Shown here in pieces: positions 19,649 through 28,790 of a stretch of DNA of 64,000 nt. Position 1 is the first letter of the stretch, and each line of letters starts with the position of its first letter. The notes beneath the pieces were generated by a model. The model saw only the letters and a list, made by a program, of their open reading frames with translations. It was not told where the DNA came from and did not search any database. The stretch is from Indolivaga macrotermitis (GTDB lineage: Bacteria > Bacteroidota > Bacteroidia > Bacteroidales > Dysgonomonadaceae). Where the stretch lies: NCBI RefSeq assembly GCF_900128985.1, contig NZ_FQUC01000001.1:620001-684000 (forward strand), written 5' to 3'. The translations under genes and the position numbers were made by a program.

Positions 19649-20983
19649 ATGAAAAGAATAGTAATACTTGGAGGAGGCGAAAGCGGTGCAGGATCAGCGA
19701 TTCTGGCACAAGCTAAAGGTTTCGATGTTTTTCTCTCGGATAGCGGAGTTTTACAGGATAAATATAAGCAGGAATTATCCGGAAAGAATATACTGTTTGA
19801 AGAGAAGGGGCATACCGAAAGCCTTATTCTTTCGGCTGACGAGATAATCAAAAGTCCCGGGATACCGGAAGAAGCACCTCTTATTGTTGCAGCAAAATCA
19901 AAGAATATCCCGATTATCTCGGAAATAGAATTTGCAGGAAGATACACCGATGCGAAAAAGATATGTATTACAGGCAGTAACGGTAAAACAACTACAACGA
20001 GCCTGATTTATCATATTCTCAAATCGGCCGGGTTGAATGTCGGATTGGGAGGCAATATCGGACAGAGTTTTGCCCGTCAGGTTGCTGCGAATAATTATGA
20101 TTATTATGTATTGGAGCTAAGTAGTTTCCAATTAGATAATATGTATGACTTTAAAGCGGATATTGCAATCCTGCTGAATATAACACCCGATCATTTAGAT
20201 CGTTACGATCATGATATGCAAAAATATATAGATGCCAAGATGCGGATTGTCCGGAATCAGACACTGGCTGATGCATTTATATATTGGGGCGAAGATCCCA
20301 TCGTTACAAAAGAGGTAGTAAAACTCCAACCCAAAGCAACTCTTTATTCTTTTACCGAATTCAAAAAAGAAGGAGTTGCAGGTTATTCGGACAACCACAA
20401 ACTATATATACGTACACCAAAATCTGTATTTGAAATGGAACAAGATTTATTAGCACTTACAGGTACACACAATTTGTATAATTCATTGGCAGCAGGAATA
20501 ACTGCCAAGTTGTTAGATATAACAGACGAGAAACTAAGGCTATCGTTGAGCGATTTTAAAGGTGTAGAACACCGTTTGGAAAAGGTCGCCTCTGTTAAAG
20601 GTATTCAGTTTGTAAACGACTCGAAAGCGACAAATGTCAATTCTTGCTGGTATGCCCTAAAGAGCATGAAATCGAAAGTGGTTTTAATCTTAGGCGGCAA
20701 AGACAAAGGGAATGACTATACCGAAATAGAAGAGCTGGTAATGTCGAAGGTGCATGCACTGGTCTTTTTGGGTGTAGATAACTCTAAGCTGCATAAATTT
20801 TTCGATGGAAAAGTTACCGAAATAGAAGATGCAGGATCTATGGAAGAAGCTGTGAACAAAGCTTATAAATTGGCTAATGACGGAGATGCGGTTTTATTAT
20901 CTCCCTGCTGTGCCAGCTTTGACCTTTTCAAAAGTTACGAAGACCGGGGTGATCAATTCAAATTCTGGGTACGGAAACTTTGA
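19649..20983 (+). CDS. murD: UDP-N-acetylmuramoylalanine--D-glutamate ligase
   Basis: Adds D-glutamate to UDP-MurNAc-L-Ala in the cytoplasm. The 444-residue protein has an N-terminal Rossmann-like domain (ILGGGESG), the P-loop TGSNGKTTTT near residue 110, LELSSFQLD, LNITPDHLDRY, NDSKATN near residue 326 and LSPCCASFD near the C-terminus, all MurD hallmarks. Confidence 0.97.
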   Translation: MKRIVILGGGESGAGSAILAQAKGFDVFLSDSGVLQDKYKQELSGKNILFEEKGHTESLILSADEIIKSPGIPEEAPLIVAAKSKNIPIISEIEFAGRYTDAKKICITGSNGKTTTTSLIYHILKSAGLNVGLGGNIGQSFARQVAANNYDYYVLELSSFQLDNMYDFKADIAILLNITPDHLDRYDHDMQKYIDAKMRIVRNQTLADAFIYWGEDPIVTKEVVKLQPKATLYSFTEFKKEGVAGYSDNHKLYIRTPKSVFEMEQDLLALTGTHNLYNSLAAGITAKLLDITDEKLRLSLSDFKGVEHRLEKVASVKGIQFVNDSKATNVNSCWYALKSMKSKVVLILGGKDKGNDYTEIEELVMSKVHALVFLGVDNSKLHKFFDGKVTEIEDAGSMEEAVNKAYKLANDGDAVLLSPCCASFDLFKSYEDRGDQFKFWVRKL

Positions 20984-21004
20984 TAATAATATTAATAAGA
21001 AGCG

Positions 21005-22204
21005 ATGAACGTTTTTGACCGTATCTTTAAAGGAGATAAAACGATCTGGTGCATATTCATAGCATTATGTATCATTTCATTACTCGAGGTTTTTAGTGCT
21101 TCGAGTACAATTGTTTATCGCCAGCACAACCACTGGGGGCCTATTTTCCGCCATGCTGTTTTTCTAATGATTGGCTTTGGCTCGGTTGTGTTTTTACAAA
21201 GGGTGCCTACCCGTTACCTGTCGGCATTGCTTTTGCTTTTGCCGTTGTCGTGGCTGTTACTCATCCTGACGATGTTTATGGGAACCGATGTCAATGGCGC
21301 CCAACGCTGGCTTGGAGTAGGAGGTGTATTTACCATTCAGCCATCCGAAATAGCCAAACTGGCATTGATAGGGTATGTTGCGTTCTTCCTTAGCAAGTTG
21401 AAAGACAATAACCAATCGATGGTTTTCAAATGGTTGTTAGGAGGTATCGGTATTACCTGTGCGCTGATTATTACCGAGAACTTGTCGACGGCCTGTTTGA
21501 TACTGATGGTCTGTTATTTGATGATGTTTGTCGGGCAGGTCGACTTGAAAAAACTGGCTCTGATAGCTCTCGTAGGTGTGGCATCTCTGGCTTTATTGGT
21601 AGGAACTCTGACATTGGTTCCTCATTCTACAGCAAAAGCTTATTTGCCTGATCGTTTCGCTACTTGGCAGGCTCGTCTTGACAGGCATTCGGCAGCAGAT
21701 GAAGAGGTTTCGGAAAACGGTGAATATAAAATAACGGACGAAAATTATCAGGTATCACACGCGAAGATTGCGATTGCCAACGGAAAAGTGGTAGGCTTGC
21801 CGGGCAGTGGTACCGAACGTGATTTCTTACCTCAGGCATATTCCGATTTCATTTTCGCCATTATATTGGAGGAGATGGGGCTTCTGGGAGGCTTATTCAC
21901 CCTTCTGCTGTATGTTGCCCTGATGATCAGGGCGGGAATGCTGGCCTCCAAGTGCGAGAAGTTGTTCCCCCGGTATTTACTACTTGGGTCGGCAATGCTG
22001 ATTACTATACAGGCTTTGGCTAATATGGCGGTAGCAGTAAATCTGATACCTGTAACCGGACAACCTTTGCCTCTTATAAGCAGGGGGGGGACATCTACTA
22101 TTATAACCTGTGTTTATTTTGGTATAATATTAGCATGTTCCAATGCGAAAGAAGACGAACATGAAGATGTGGATGAGAGTATTGCTAATGTAGAATACGA
22201 ATAA
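21005..22204 (+). CDS. ftsW: Septal peptidoglycan polymerase of the SEDS family
   Basis: Multi-pass membrane glycosyltransferase that polymerises septal glycan from lipid II together with FtsI. The 399-residue protein has about 10 hydrophobic segments, GAQRWLGVGGVFTIQPSEIAKL (about residue 98), the large periplasmic loop with LPDRFATWQARLD, and the conserved HAKIAIANGKVVGLPGSG and PLISRGGTS motifs. The dcw location supports FtsW over the elongation paralogue RodA. Confidence 0.95.
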   Translation: MNVFDRIFKGDKTIWCIFIALCIISLLEVFSASSTIVYRQHNHWGPIFRHAVFLMIGFGSVVFLQRVPTRYLSALLLLLPLSWLLLILTMFMGTDVNGAQRWLGVGGVFTIQPSEIAKLALIGYVAFFLSKLKDNNQSMVFKWLLGGIGITCALIITENLSTACLILMVCYLMMFVGQVDLKKLALIALVGVASLALLVGTLTLVPHSTAKAYLPDRFATWQARLDRHSAADEEVSENGEYKITDENYQVSHAKIAIANGKVVGLPGSGTERDFLPQAYSDFIFAIILEEMGLLGGLFTLLLYVALMIRAGMLASKCEKLFPRYLLLGSAMLITIQALANMAVAVNLIPVTGQPLPLISRGGTSTIITCVYFGIILACSNAKEDEHEDVDESIANVEYE

Positions 22205-22234
22205 GAAAGGCGACAATATAATATAATCAGAACT

Positions 22235-23335
22235 ATGAGAGTAATAATAAGTGGAGGAGGAACAGGCGGACACATATTTCCTGCGATAGCCATTGCAAAT
22301 GCTATAAAATTGCGTCATGCCGATGCCGAAATCTTATTTGTTGGAGCTGAAGACAGGATGGAGATGACCCGTGTACCCGCAGCCGGATACAAGATTGTAG
22401 GTCTTCCCGTAGCAGGATTTAACCGTAAAAACCTGCTCAAAAATATACCGGTACTAAAAAAGCTGGCGACAAGTCTGTTGAAAGCCCGTAAGGTAGTGAA
22501 GACGTTTCGTCCCGATATAGCTATCGGGGTAGGAGGATATGCCAGTGGTCCATTATTAAAAATAGCTTCCCGAAACGGAATTCCGACACTTATACAAGAA
22601 CAGAACTCATATGCAGGGGTAACTAATAAGTTGCTTGCGGTAAAAGCTGCTCGCATATGTGTTGCCTATGAAGGGATGGAGAAGTTTTTTCCGAAAGATA
22701 AAATTGTATTGACAGGTAATCCCTGCCGTCAGGATTTGCAGAGCGATACATCTCTCGAAGAGGCAATGAGGTTCTTTGAGCTAAACCCAATGAAAAAGAC
22801 TATACTTGTTATCGGAGGTAGTCTAGGGGCGAGAACGATAAACCAGAGTATTCTTATGAATCTTAAATTACTAGCAGATTCGGGTATACAGATTATCTGG
22901 CAAGCGGGAGAACGCTATCAGCACGAAATAGCTCTGGGTTTGGACACAAAAGGAGCAACCAGTGACATTCATTTACATGACTTTATAGACCGAATGGATC
23001 TGGCATACAAAGCGGCAGATCTGGTTATTTCGAGAGCTGGAGCAAGTTCGATATCTGAATTAAGTTTGTTGGGTAAAGCTACTATATTAGTGCCTTCACC
23101 TAATGTAGCCGAAGATCATCAAACAAAAAATGCACAAGCGCTGGTCGATCACGATGCTGCGGTTATGGTAAAAGATGCTGACGCAATTGAAAATCTTATA
23201 CCTACAGCCGTAAGGGTTATAAAAGACGATTCAGTATTAAAGATGTTGTCTTCTAATATAAAGGCTATGGCATTGCCCGATTCAGCTAACCGTATAGTTG
23301 ACGAAATAGAAAAAATAGTAAGTAAAAAAGCATAA
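22235..23335 (+). CDS. murG: UDP-GlcNAc--MurNAc-pentapeptide-undecaprenol GlcNAc transferase
   Basis: GT-B glycosyltransferase (GT28) that converts lipid I to lipid II on the inner membrane face. The 366-residue protein has the N-terminal glycine loop SGGGTGGHIFPAIAIA, GVGGYASGP near residue 93, VIGGSLGARTIN near residue 192, SRAGASSISEL near residue 267 and EDHQTKNA. The order and spacing fit MurG. Confidence 0.97.
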   Translation: MRVIISGGGTGGHIFPAIAIANAIKLRHADAEILFVGAEDRMEMTRVPAAGYKIVGLPVAGFNRKNLLKNIPVLKKLATSLLKARKVVKTFRPDIAIGVGGYASGPLLKIASRNGIPTLIQEQNSYAGVTNKLLAVKAARICVAYEGMEKFFPKDKIVLTGNPCRQDLQSDTSLEEAMRFFELNPMKKTILVIGGSLGARTINQSILMNLKLLADSGIQIIWQAGERYQHEIALGLDTKGATSDIHLHDFIDRMDLAYKAADLVISRAGASSISELSLLGKATILVPSPNVAEDHQTKNAQALVDHDAAVMVKDADAIENLIPTAVRVIKDDSVLKMLSSNIKAMALPDSANRIVDEIEKIVSKKA

Positions 23336-23349
23336 CATCTAAGATTGAG

Positions 23350-24723
23350 ATGGAAAATATCAAGTCGGTATATTTTTTGGGAATAGGAGGAATAGGCATG
23401 AGTAACTTGGCCCGTTACTTCATGTCGAAAGGGAAATCTGTGGCAGGATATGACCGGACTGAAACCCCTTTAACCAAAGAATTGGAAAAAGAAGGCGCAG
23501 TGATACATTATACAGATGCAGTGGCAAATATTCCCGAACTGTTTCAGGACAAAACTTCTACACTGATAGTTTACACTCCTGCAATGCCCGATGACAGTAC
23601 CGAGTTGAACTACTTCCGTCAAAATAAATTCGATATACACAAACGTTCGCAGGTTTTGGGGCTGATTACACAATCAAGCAAAGCTTTGTGTTGTGCCGGA
23701 ACTCATGGCAAAACTACAACATCTAGTATGTTGGCTCATATACTGAAAGGTTCGCATCTCGACTGTAATGCATTTTTAGGCGGAATACTGAAAAATTATG
23801 ACAGTAATTTGATGCTATCGGATAAAAGTGAATTTACAGTAGTAGAGGCTGATGAATATGATCGTTCATTTCACTGGCTGCATCCTTATATGGCTTTGAT
23901 AACATCGGTAGATCCCGATCATCTTGATATATATGGAACGGAAGAAGAATACTTGAAAAGTTTCGCGAAATTTACTTCGTTGATTCAACCTGGGGGAGCT
24001 TTGGTCGTGAAACATAATATCAAATTATTACCAGAGTTACAAAAGAATGTACGGTTATATACATATTCACAGGACAAAGGAGACTTCAGGGCAGAAAATA
24101 TAAAAGTCGGTGACGGTACTATCTGGTTCGATTTTGTTACTCCCGATTCGGTTATTAAGAATATCGAATTAGGGGTACCTGTAAGAATCAATGTAGAGAA
24201 TGGTATCGGTTCTATGGCATTAGCCTGGTTGAATGGAGCAACTGAAGAAGAACTCCGGTTGGGAATGAGAACGTTTGAAGGTGCAAAACGCCGTTTCGAT
24301 TTTCTTCTGAAAACCGGTTCTTTGGTGATGATAGATGATTATGCACATCATCCGGATGAACTTTCAGCAAGTATTTCATCAGTCAAAGAATTGTATCCCG
24401 ATAAAAAAGTACTGGGCGTTTTCCAACCGCATTTATATACACGTACACGTGATTTTGCCGATCAGTTTGCGCGTAGTTTATCGTTGCTGGATGAACTGAT
24501 CCTTTTGGATATTTATCCGGCACGCGAAAAACCTATCGACGGAGTTACATCTGACATTATATTCAATAAAGTGACTTGTCCTAAAACTCTTTGCAGGAAA
24601 GATCAGTTATTAGATATAATTCGTGATAAAAAAGATATCGAGGTACTTCTTACTGTTGGTGCAGGAGATATAGACCAATTGTTGATACCGATAAAGAAAA
24701 TATTAGAAGAGAAGTTAAAGTAA
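23350..24723 (+). CDS. murC: UDP-N-acetylmuramate--L-alanine ligase
   Basis: Adds L-alanine to UDP-MurNAc. The 457-residue protein has the N-terminal GIGGIGMSNLARY, the P-loop CAGTHGKTTTSSM near residue 116, EADEYDRSF near 174, DPDHLDIYG near 194, the DDYAHHPDE segment near 333 and QPHLYTRT. It precedes ftsQ by 6 nt. Confidence 0.97.
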   Translation: MENIKSVYFLGIGGIGMSNLARYFMSKGKSVAGYDRTETPLTKELEKEGAVIHYTDAVANIPELFQDKTSTLIVYTPAMPDDSTELNYFRQNKFDIHKRSQVLGLITQSSKALCCAGTHGKTTTSSMLAHILKGSHLDCNAFLGGILKNYDSNLMLSDKSEFTVVEADEYDRSFHWLHPYMALITSVDPDHLDIYGTEEEYLKSFAKFTSLIQPGGALVVKHNIKLLPELQKNVRLYTYSQDKGDFRAENIKVGDGTIWFDFVTPDSVIKNIELGVPVRINVENGIGSMALAWLNGATEEELRLGMRTFEGAKRRFDFLLKTGSLVMIDDYAHHPDELSASISSVKELYPDKKVLGVFQPHLYTRTRDFADQFARSLSLLDELILLDIYPAREKPIDGVTSDIIFNKVTCPKTLCRKDQLLDIIRDKKDIEVLLTVGAGDIDQLLIPIKKILEEKLK

Positions 24724-24729
24724 TACCGG

Positions 24730-25464
24730 ATGGTAAAAAAGATTCTAATAATTACAGGACTTTGTTTGTTGGGTGGATACCTGATTTTTGCAGCATTCTT
24801 TTTTGAAAAAAAGCCGCAGGAAAAAGTGTGCAGCCATTTCGAAGTGGTAATTGATAACGGCAGTGACGATAAGTTTATAGATGCTTCTGATATAGAGAAG
24901 GATGTCAATGAAAAGGGGCTTAACCCTTATGGAAAGCAGCTGAAAGAAGTGGATACATATGCAATTCAACAAGAAATCCTGTCAAACAAGCTTATCAGTT
25001 CAGCCAGTGTATTTATTACAAGCGATGGAGGTATCCGTGCAGTAATACAGGAGCGTATACCTGTGCTTCGTATCATTACGAATAATGGCGATAGTTATTA
25101 TGTGGACAAAAAGGGAGAAGTAATGCCCCTATCTAACCGTAATACAGCCTATTTACCCTTAGCTACCGGAAATATAAAAGAAGAGTTTGCTGCTACTGAT
25201 TTATATAAATTTGCATTATATTTGTATGATAACGCATTTTGGAATGCGCAGATCGAGCAAATTGTTGTACGGTCAGATAACGACATATCTCTCGTAACCC
25301 GTATTGGAGATCAGGAAGTCCTGATGGGAAGCCTCGAAAACTATGAAGAGAAACTAGCTAAACTAAAAACCTTCTATACAGAGGCTCTACCGAGTACAGG
25401 TTGGAACAGATATTCGAAACTAAATTTAAAATACGACAAACAAGTTGTCGGTACTAAACGTTGA
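24730..25464 (+). CDS. ftsQ: Cell division protein FtsQ/DivIB-like
   Basis: Bitopic divisome protein with a short cytoplasmic N-terminus, one membrane helix (about residues 5-24) and a periplasmic POTRA/FtsQ region of about 220 residues. Recognisable segments are the POTRA-like VDTYAIQQEILSNKLISSASVF, then VIQERIPVLRI and YYVDKKGEVMPLS, where FtsQ proteins have the ERxPV...VD.G pattern. The position between murC and ftsA is canonical. Confidence 0.92.
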   Translation: MVKKILIITGLCLLGGYLIFAAFFFEKKPQEKVCSHFEVVIDNGSDDKFIDASDIEKDVNEKGLNPYGKQLKEVDTYAIQQEILSNKLISSASVFITSDGGIRAVIQERIPVLRIITNNGDSYYVDKKGEVMPLSNRNTAYLPLATGNIKEEFAATDLYKFALYLYDNAFWNAQIEQIVVRSDNDISLVTRIGDQEVLMGSLENYEEKLAKLKTFYTEALPSTGWNRYSKLNLKYDKQVVGTKR

Positions 25465-25544
25465 ATTAGAGAATCAGTACAAATATATTCCGTTTTTTTG
25501 AGAGAATCTCGAAATAGGATTTTGTACAAACAAAGGATATTAAT

Positions 25545-26909
25545 ATGGAACAGACGGGTTTTATAGTGGGTATCGACCTCGGAACATCAAAGATTGTTGG
25601 TCTTATGGGGCGGAAAAACGAGCAAGGGGTTATATCTATTCTTGCGTCGGAGTCTATCCCGTCCGATAATTGTGTGAAACACGGAGTTGTATATAATATT
25701 GATGAAGCTACCGGAAAGATAAAAAAACTGATCAATCTGCTTGAAAATAAATCGGGACGAAAAATCGGTAAAGTGTATGTTTCGATTGCCGGAAAATCAT
25801 TACGTGCGATAGAATATACAATGACACGGGACTTGGGAGGCGAATCGGATGTTACATTTGCAATAATTGATCAGATGGAGCAACAAGCCAGACAAAATAA
25901 ACCCGAGTTTCTGACCAATTATAGTGTAGTTGCCCCCGAAATATTTTTAGATGGACAATACGATCCCGATCCAATCAATAAAACGGCTTCGGTTATCGAA
26001 GGCCGTTACCGGTTGATTGTAGGGCGTCCTAATATTAAGAGCAATTTAAACCGTTGTCTGACAGAGAAAAATCAGTTGGATATCGCCGGATACATTGTAG
26101 GCCCAGTAGCTGCAGGTGCAGTGGTGCTTGACGAATCCGATAAACAAGCCGGTTGTGCTTTGATCGATTTTGGAGCAGGAACTACTACTCTTTCGATATA
26201 CAAAGGCGGGTTACTGCGTTATATGGTCGTTATTCCTTTCGGAGGACGTACTATATCTAAAGATGTAAAGGAGTTGGGATTTATAGATACAGCCGCAGAA
26301 TCGTATAAAATAAAATATGGCAGAGTAGGTAAGGACAAAAACAAGCAACCCTCTGCAAACTCGGATGTGGATGTAAAAGAATTGAATAAGGTGATTCAGC
26401 TACGGGAAGAAGAAATCGTACTGAACCTTATCAATCAAATAAAGGAATCAGGTTATTTCGGACAACTCGAAGCAGGTGTCGTGATAATCGGAGGAGCTTC
26501 GCAACTGACCGGATTACCCGAGTTTCTGGAAGAGAAACTACAGATGCCGGTAAAGAAAGGTGCGGCAAAGCGCTTGTATATCAATAATGCCGCCGATTTG
26601 ATGCAAAATCCGGCATATGCCCAAGCATTGGGACTGCTGTTGTTTGCTAACGAAAACTGTGAGAAAAAAGAAACCCCTAAAGTTGATATTATAAATCAAC
26701 CGGTTGAGACGGCTCCCGATCCTACAGTCTCAAAACATCCGGAAAAAGTGGAAGCACCCGAGATGGATGACGATGACGACGAGGATGAAGAATACGAAGA
26801 AAGACCGAAAAAGAATAAGAAGAAGAAAGAGAAGAAAGGACCCGGCTTATTTGACTTTTTCGGAAAAATCCAAAACTTCGGTGGAACTATGTTTAAGGAT
26901 GAAGATTAA
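25545..26909 (+). CDS. ftsA: Cell division protein FtsA
   Basis: Actin-like protein that ties FtsZ filaments to the membrane. The 454-residue protein has the ATPase motifs GIDLGTSKIVGL near residue 9, DFGAGTTTLSIYKGG near residue 207 and IIGGASQLTGLPEF near residue 313. After the core comes a low-complexity linker with an acidic run then a lysine-rich run (about residues 405-430). The end is GPGLFDFFGKIQNFGG, which can form the amphipathic membrane-binding helix. The 80-nt gap after ftsQ is among the longest in the operon. Confidence 0.96.
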   Translation: MEQTGFIVGIDLGTSKIVGLMGRKNEQGVISILASESIPSDNCVKHGVVYNIDEATGKIKKLINLLENKSGRKIGKVYVSIAGKSLRAIEYTMTRDLGGESDVTFAIIDQMEQQARQNKPEFLTNYSVVAPEIFLDGQYDPDPINKTASVIEGRYRLIVGRPNIKSNLNRCLTEKNQLDIAGYIVGPVAAGAVVLDESDKQAGCALIDFGAGTTTLSIYKGGLLRYMVVIPFGGRTISKDVKELGFIDTAAESYKIKYGRVGKDKNKQPSANSDVDVKELNKVIQLREEEIVLNLINQIKESGYFGQLEAGVVIIGGASQLTGLPEFLEEKLQMPVKKGAAKRLYINNAADLMQNPAYAQALGLLLFANENCEKKETPKVDIINQPVETAPDPTVSKHPEKVEAPEMDDDDDEDEEYEERPKKNKKKKEKKGPGLFDFFGKIQNFGGTMFKDED

Positions 26910-26956
26910 TACTTTAGGTCTTTCCGGATTGTATAAACAGAAGATACTATAATTTT

Positions 26957-28249
26957 ATGAATGACGAAATATTAGATTTTCAATTTCCGCGTAAAACGCA
27001 GACAATCATCAAAGTAATAGGTGTTGGCGGTGGTGGCGGTAATGCTGTAAATCATATGTATAACGAAGGTATACACGATGTGTCTTTCGCTCTCTGCAAT
27101 ACCGATAATCAAGCTTTAAATGAGGCTCCGGTTGAAGTAAAAGTTCAGCTTGGGCGGCGTACTACCGAAGGTCTTGGTGCAGGTAACCGTCCGGAAGTTG
27201 CCAAGCAGGCTGCCGAAGAAAGTTTACCTGATATACAGGAATTACTGGGCGATGGAACCAAGATGGTATTTATCACCGCAGGTATGGGAGGTGGAACCGG
27301 TACAGGAGCAGCACCCGTTGTGGCGCGTATTGCCAAGGATATGGGGATACTTACCGTCGGAATAGTCACTATACCCTTTGTTTTCGAAGGACGGAAGAAG
27401 ATTATACAAGCGCTGAAAGGTGTTGAAGAAATAGCTAAAAATGTAGATGCATTACTTGTTATCAATAACGAGCGATTGATCGATATATATTCGGATCTGA
27501 CGATTCCTAATGCATTTGCAAAAGCAGATGATACTTTGGCTATTGCAGCAAAAGGTATTGCCGAGATTATTACCGTTCACGGACATATCAATCTGGACTT
27601 TGCCGACGTCAAAACAATATTGAAAGACGGAGGTGTAGCCATAATGAGTAGCGGTAGCGGTGAAGGAGAATACCGTGTTGACGAAGCTATTAAGAATGCC
27701 CTGCACTCACCATTATTAAATAATAATGATGTATTTGATGCTAAAAAGATACTATTCAATATTTATTCGGGAGAAGATCATCCTCTGATTGTCGAAGAAA
27801 TGGAATCAGTATCTGATTTTATGAAGCGTTTCGGTCCGGAAATAGAGGTGATCTGGGGTACCGCTACGGAGAAAGACCTGGGAGACAAAGTGAAGATTAC
27901 TTTATTGGCAACCGGTTTTGGAATGTCCAGTATACCGGGTATCGAAGACCATCTGCGTGAATTAACCGATGAAGAACTACGTGAAGAAGAAGAACGTCTT
28001 TATAAAGAAGAGGAAGAAAAGCGTCGTATCAATGTAATGATTGAACAACACTATGGAAAAGACGGAGTCAAGACGATGGATGTAAGATCATTCTTTACGC
28101 CGAAACCAATAATCCTTTCTACCGAAGAGTTAGATGACGATAAAATAGTAGAGGCATTGGAGAATACTCCTGTATTTAAACGTGGGGAAGATTTTAATCC
28201 GAACGACTATAAGCCTGATAATAAAAAGTCGACAGACTTATTTAATTAA
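26957..28249 (+). CDS. ftsZ: Cell division protein FtsZ
   Basis: Tubulin-like GTPase that forms the Z ring. The 430-residue protein has the N-terminal GVGGGGGNAVNHM, NTDNQAL, the tubulin signature GMGGGTGTGAAP near residue 111, and NNERLIDIY. After the core (about residue 325) come a Glu/Arg-rich segment (EELREEEERLYKEEEEK) and a linker. The short motif IVEALENTPVFKRG near residue 402 is a candidate for the conserved peptide that contacts FtsA, although about 25 residues still follow it. Confidence 0.98.
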   Translation: MNDEILDFQFPRKTQTIIKVIGVGGGGGNAVNHMYNEGIHDVSFALCNTDNQALNEAPVEVKVQLGRRTTEGLGAGNRPEVAKQAAEESLPDIQELLGDGTKMVFITAGMGGGTGTGAAPVVARIAKDMGILTVGIVTIPFVFEGRKKIIQALKGVEEIAKNVDALLVINNERLIDIYSDLTIPNAFAKADDTLAIAAKGIAEIITVHGHINLDFADVKTILKDGGVAIMSSGSGEGEYRVDEAIKNALHSPLLNNNDVFDAKKILFNIYSGEDHPLIVEEMESVSDFMKRFGPEIEVIWGTATEKDLGDKVKITLLATGFGMSSIPGIEDHLRELTDEELREEEERLYKEEEEKRRINVMIEQHYGKDGVKTMDVRSFFTPKPIILSTEELDDDKIVEALENTPVFKRGEDFNPNDYKPDNKKSTDLFN

Positions 28250-28270
28250 CCAACTTTAAAATAAAGGACA

Positions 28271-28720
28271 ATGAACTTATTCGACCAAGTAAGTGAAGAT
28301 ATAAAAGACGCAATGCGTGCTAAGGATAAAATAAGACTTGAAGCATTGCGTGGTGCCAAGAAAGAGTTTATAGAAGCTAAGACATCAAAAGATGGTCATG
28401 GAGAACTCAATGACGATGTGGCTATCAAGATTATCCAAAAAATGGTAAAGCAGCGTAAAGACAGTGCTGATATATATGTCTCTCAGGATCGTCCTGATCT
28501 GGCTGAGAAAGAATTGTCAGAGGTTGCCGTTTTAGAGCAATATTTACCTAAACAATTAACCCCGGAGGAACTGGAAGCCAAGTTAAAAGCTATAATCGCT
28601 CAAGTTGGAGCAGCAGGCCCTTCCGATATGGGAAAAGTAATGGGTGTGGCAACTAAAGAATTGGCCGGACTTGCTGCCGGACGTGCCATCTCGGAAACAG
28701 TGAAAAAGTTATTGAGCTGA
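28271..28720 (+). CDS. YqeY-like GatB domain protein
   Basis: 149-residue protein of the YqeY family, related to the tRNA-binding tail domain of GatB. It starts MNLFDQVSEDIKDAMRAKDKI, contains KQRKDSADIY and ELSEVAVLEQYLPKQLT, and ends in the helical GPSDMGKVMGVATKELAGLAAG domain, matching the family over its full length. The molecular role is not settled; involvement with tRNA or amidotransferase activity is only suggested by the fold. It is the last gene of the dcw operon, 21 nt after ftsZ, and is followed by a strong terminator. Confidence 0.93.
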   Translation: MNLFDQVSEDIKDAMRAKDKIRLEALRGAKKEFIEAKTSKDGHGELNDDVAIKIIQKMVKQRKDSADIYVSQDRPDLAEKELSEVAVLEQYLPKQLTPEELEAKLKAIIAQVGAAGPSDMGKVMGVATKELAGLAAGRAISETVKKLLS

Positions 28721-28741
28721 TTATTCTGAATTTAAATAATC

Positions 28742-28774
28742 AAAAAGGGCTGTAAAGATTTTACAGCCCTTTTT
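28742..28774. terminator. Bidirectional terminator between yqeY-like gene and valS
   Basis: The perfect 15-bp stem AAAAAGGGCTGTAAA/TTTACAGCCCTTTTT with a 3-nt loop ends both the dcw operon and the convergent valS gene. Confidence 0.92.
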
Positions 28775-28790
28775 CTATTCCCGGATATCT

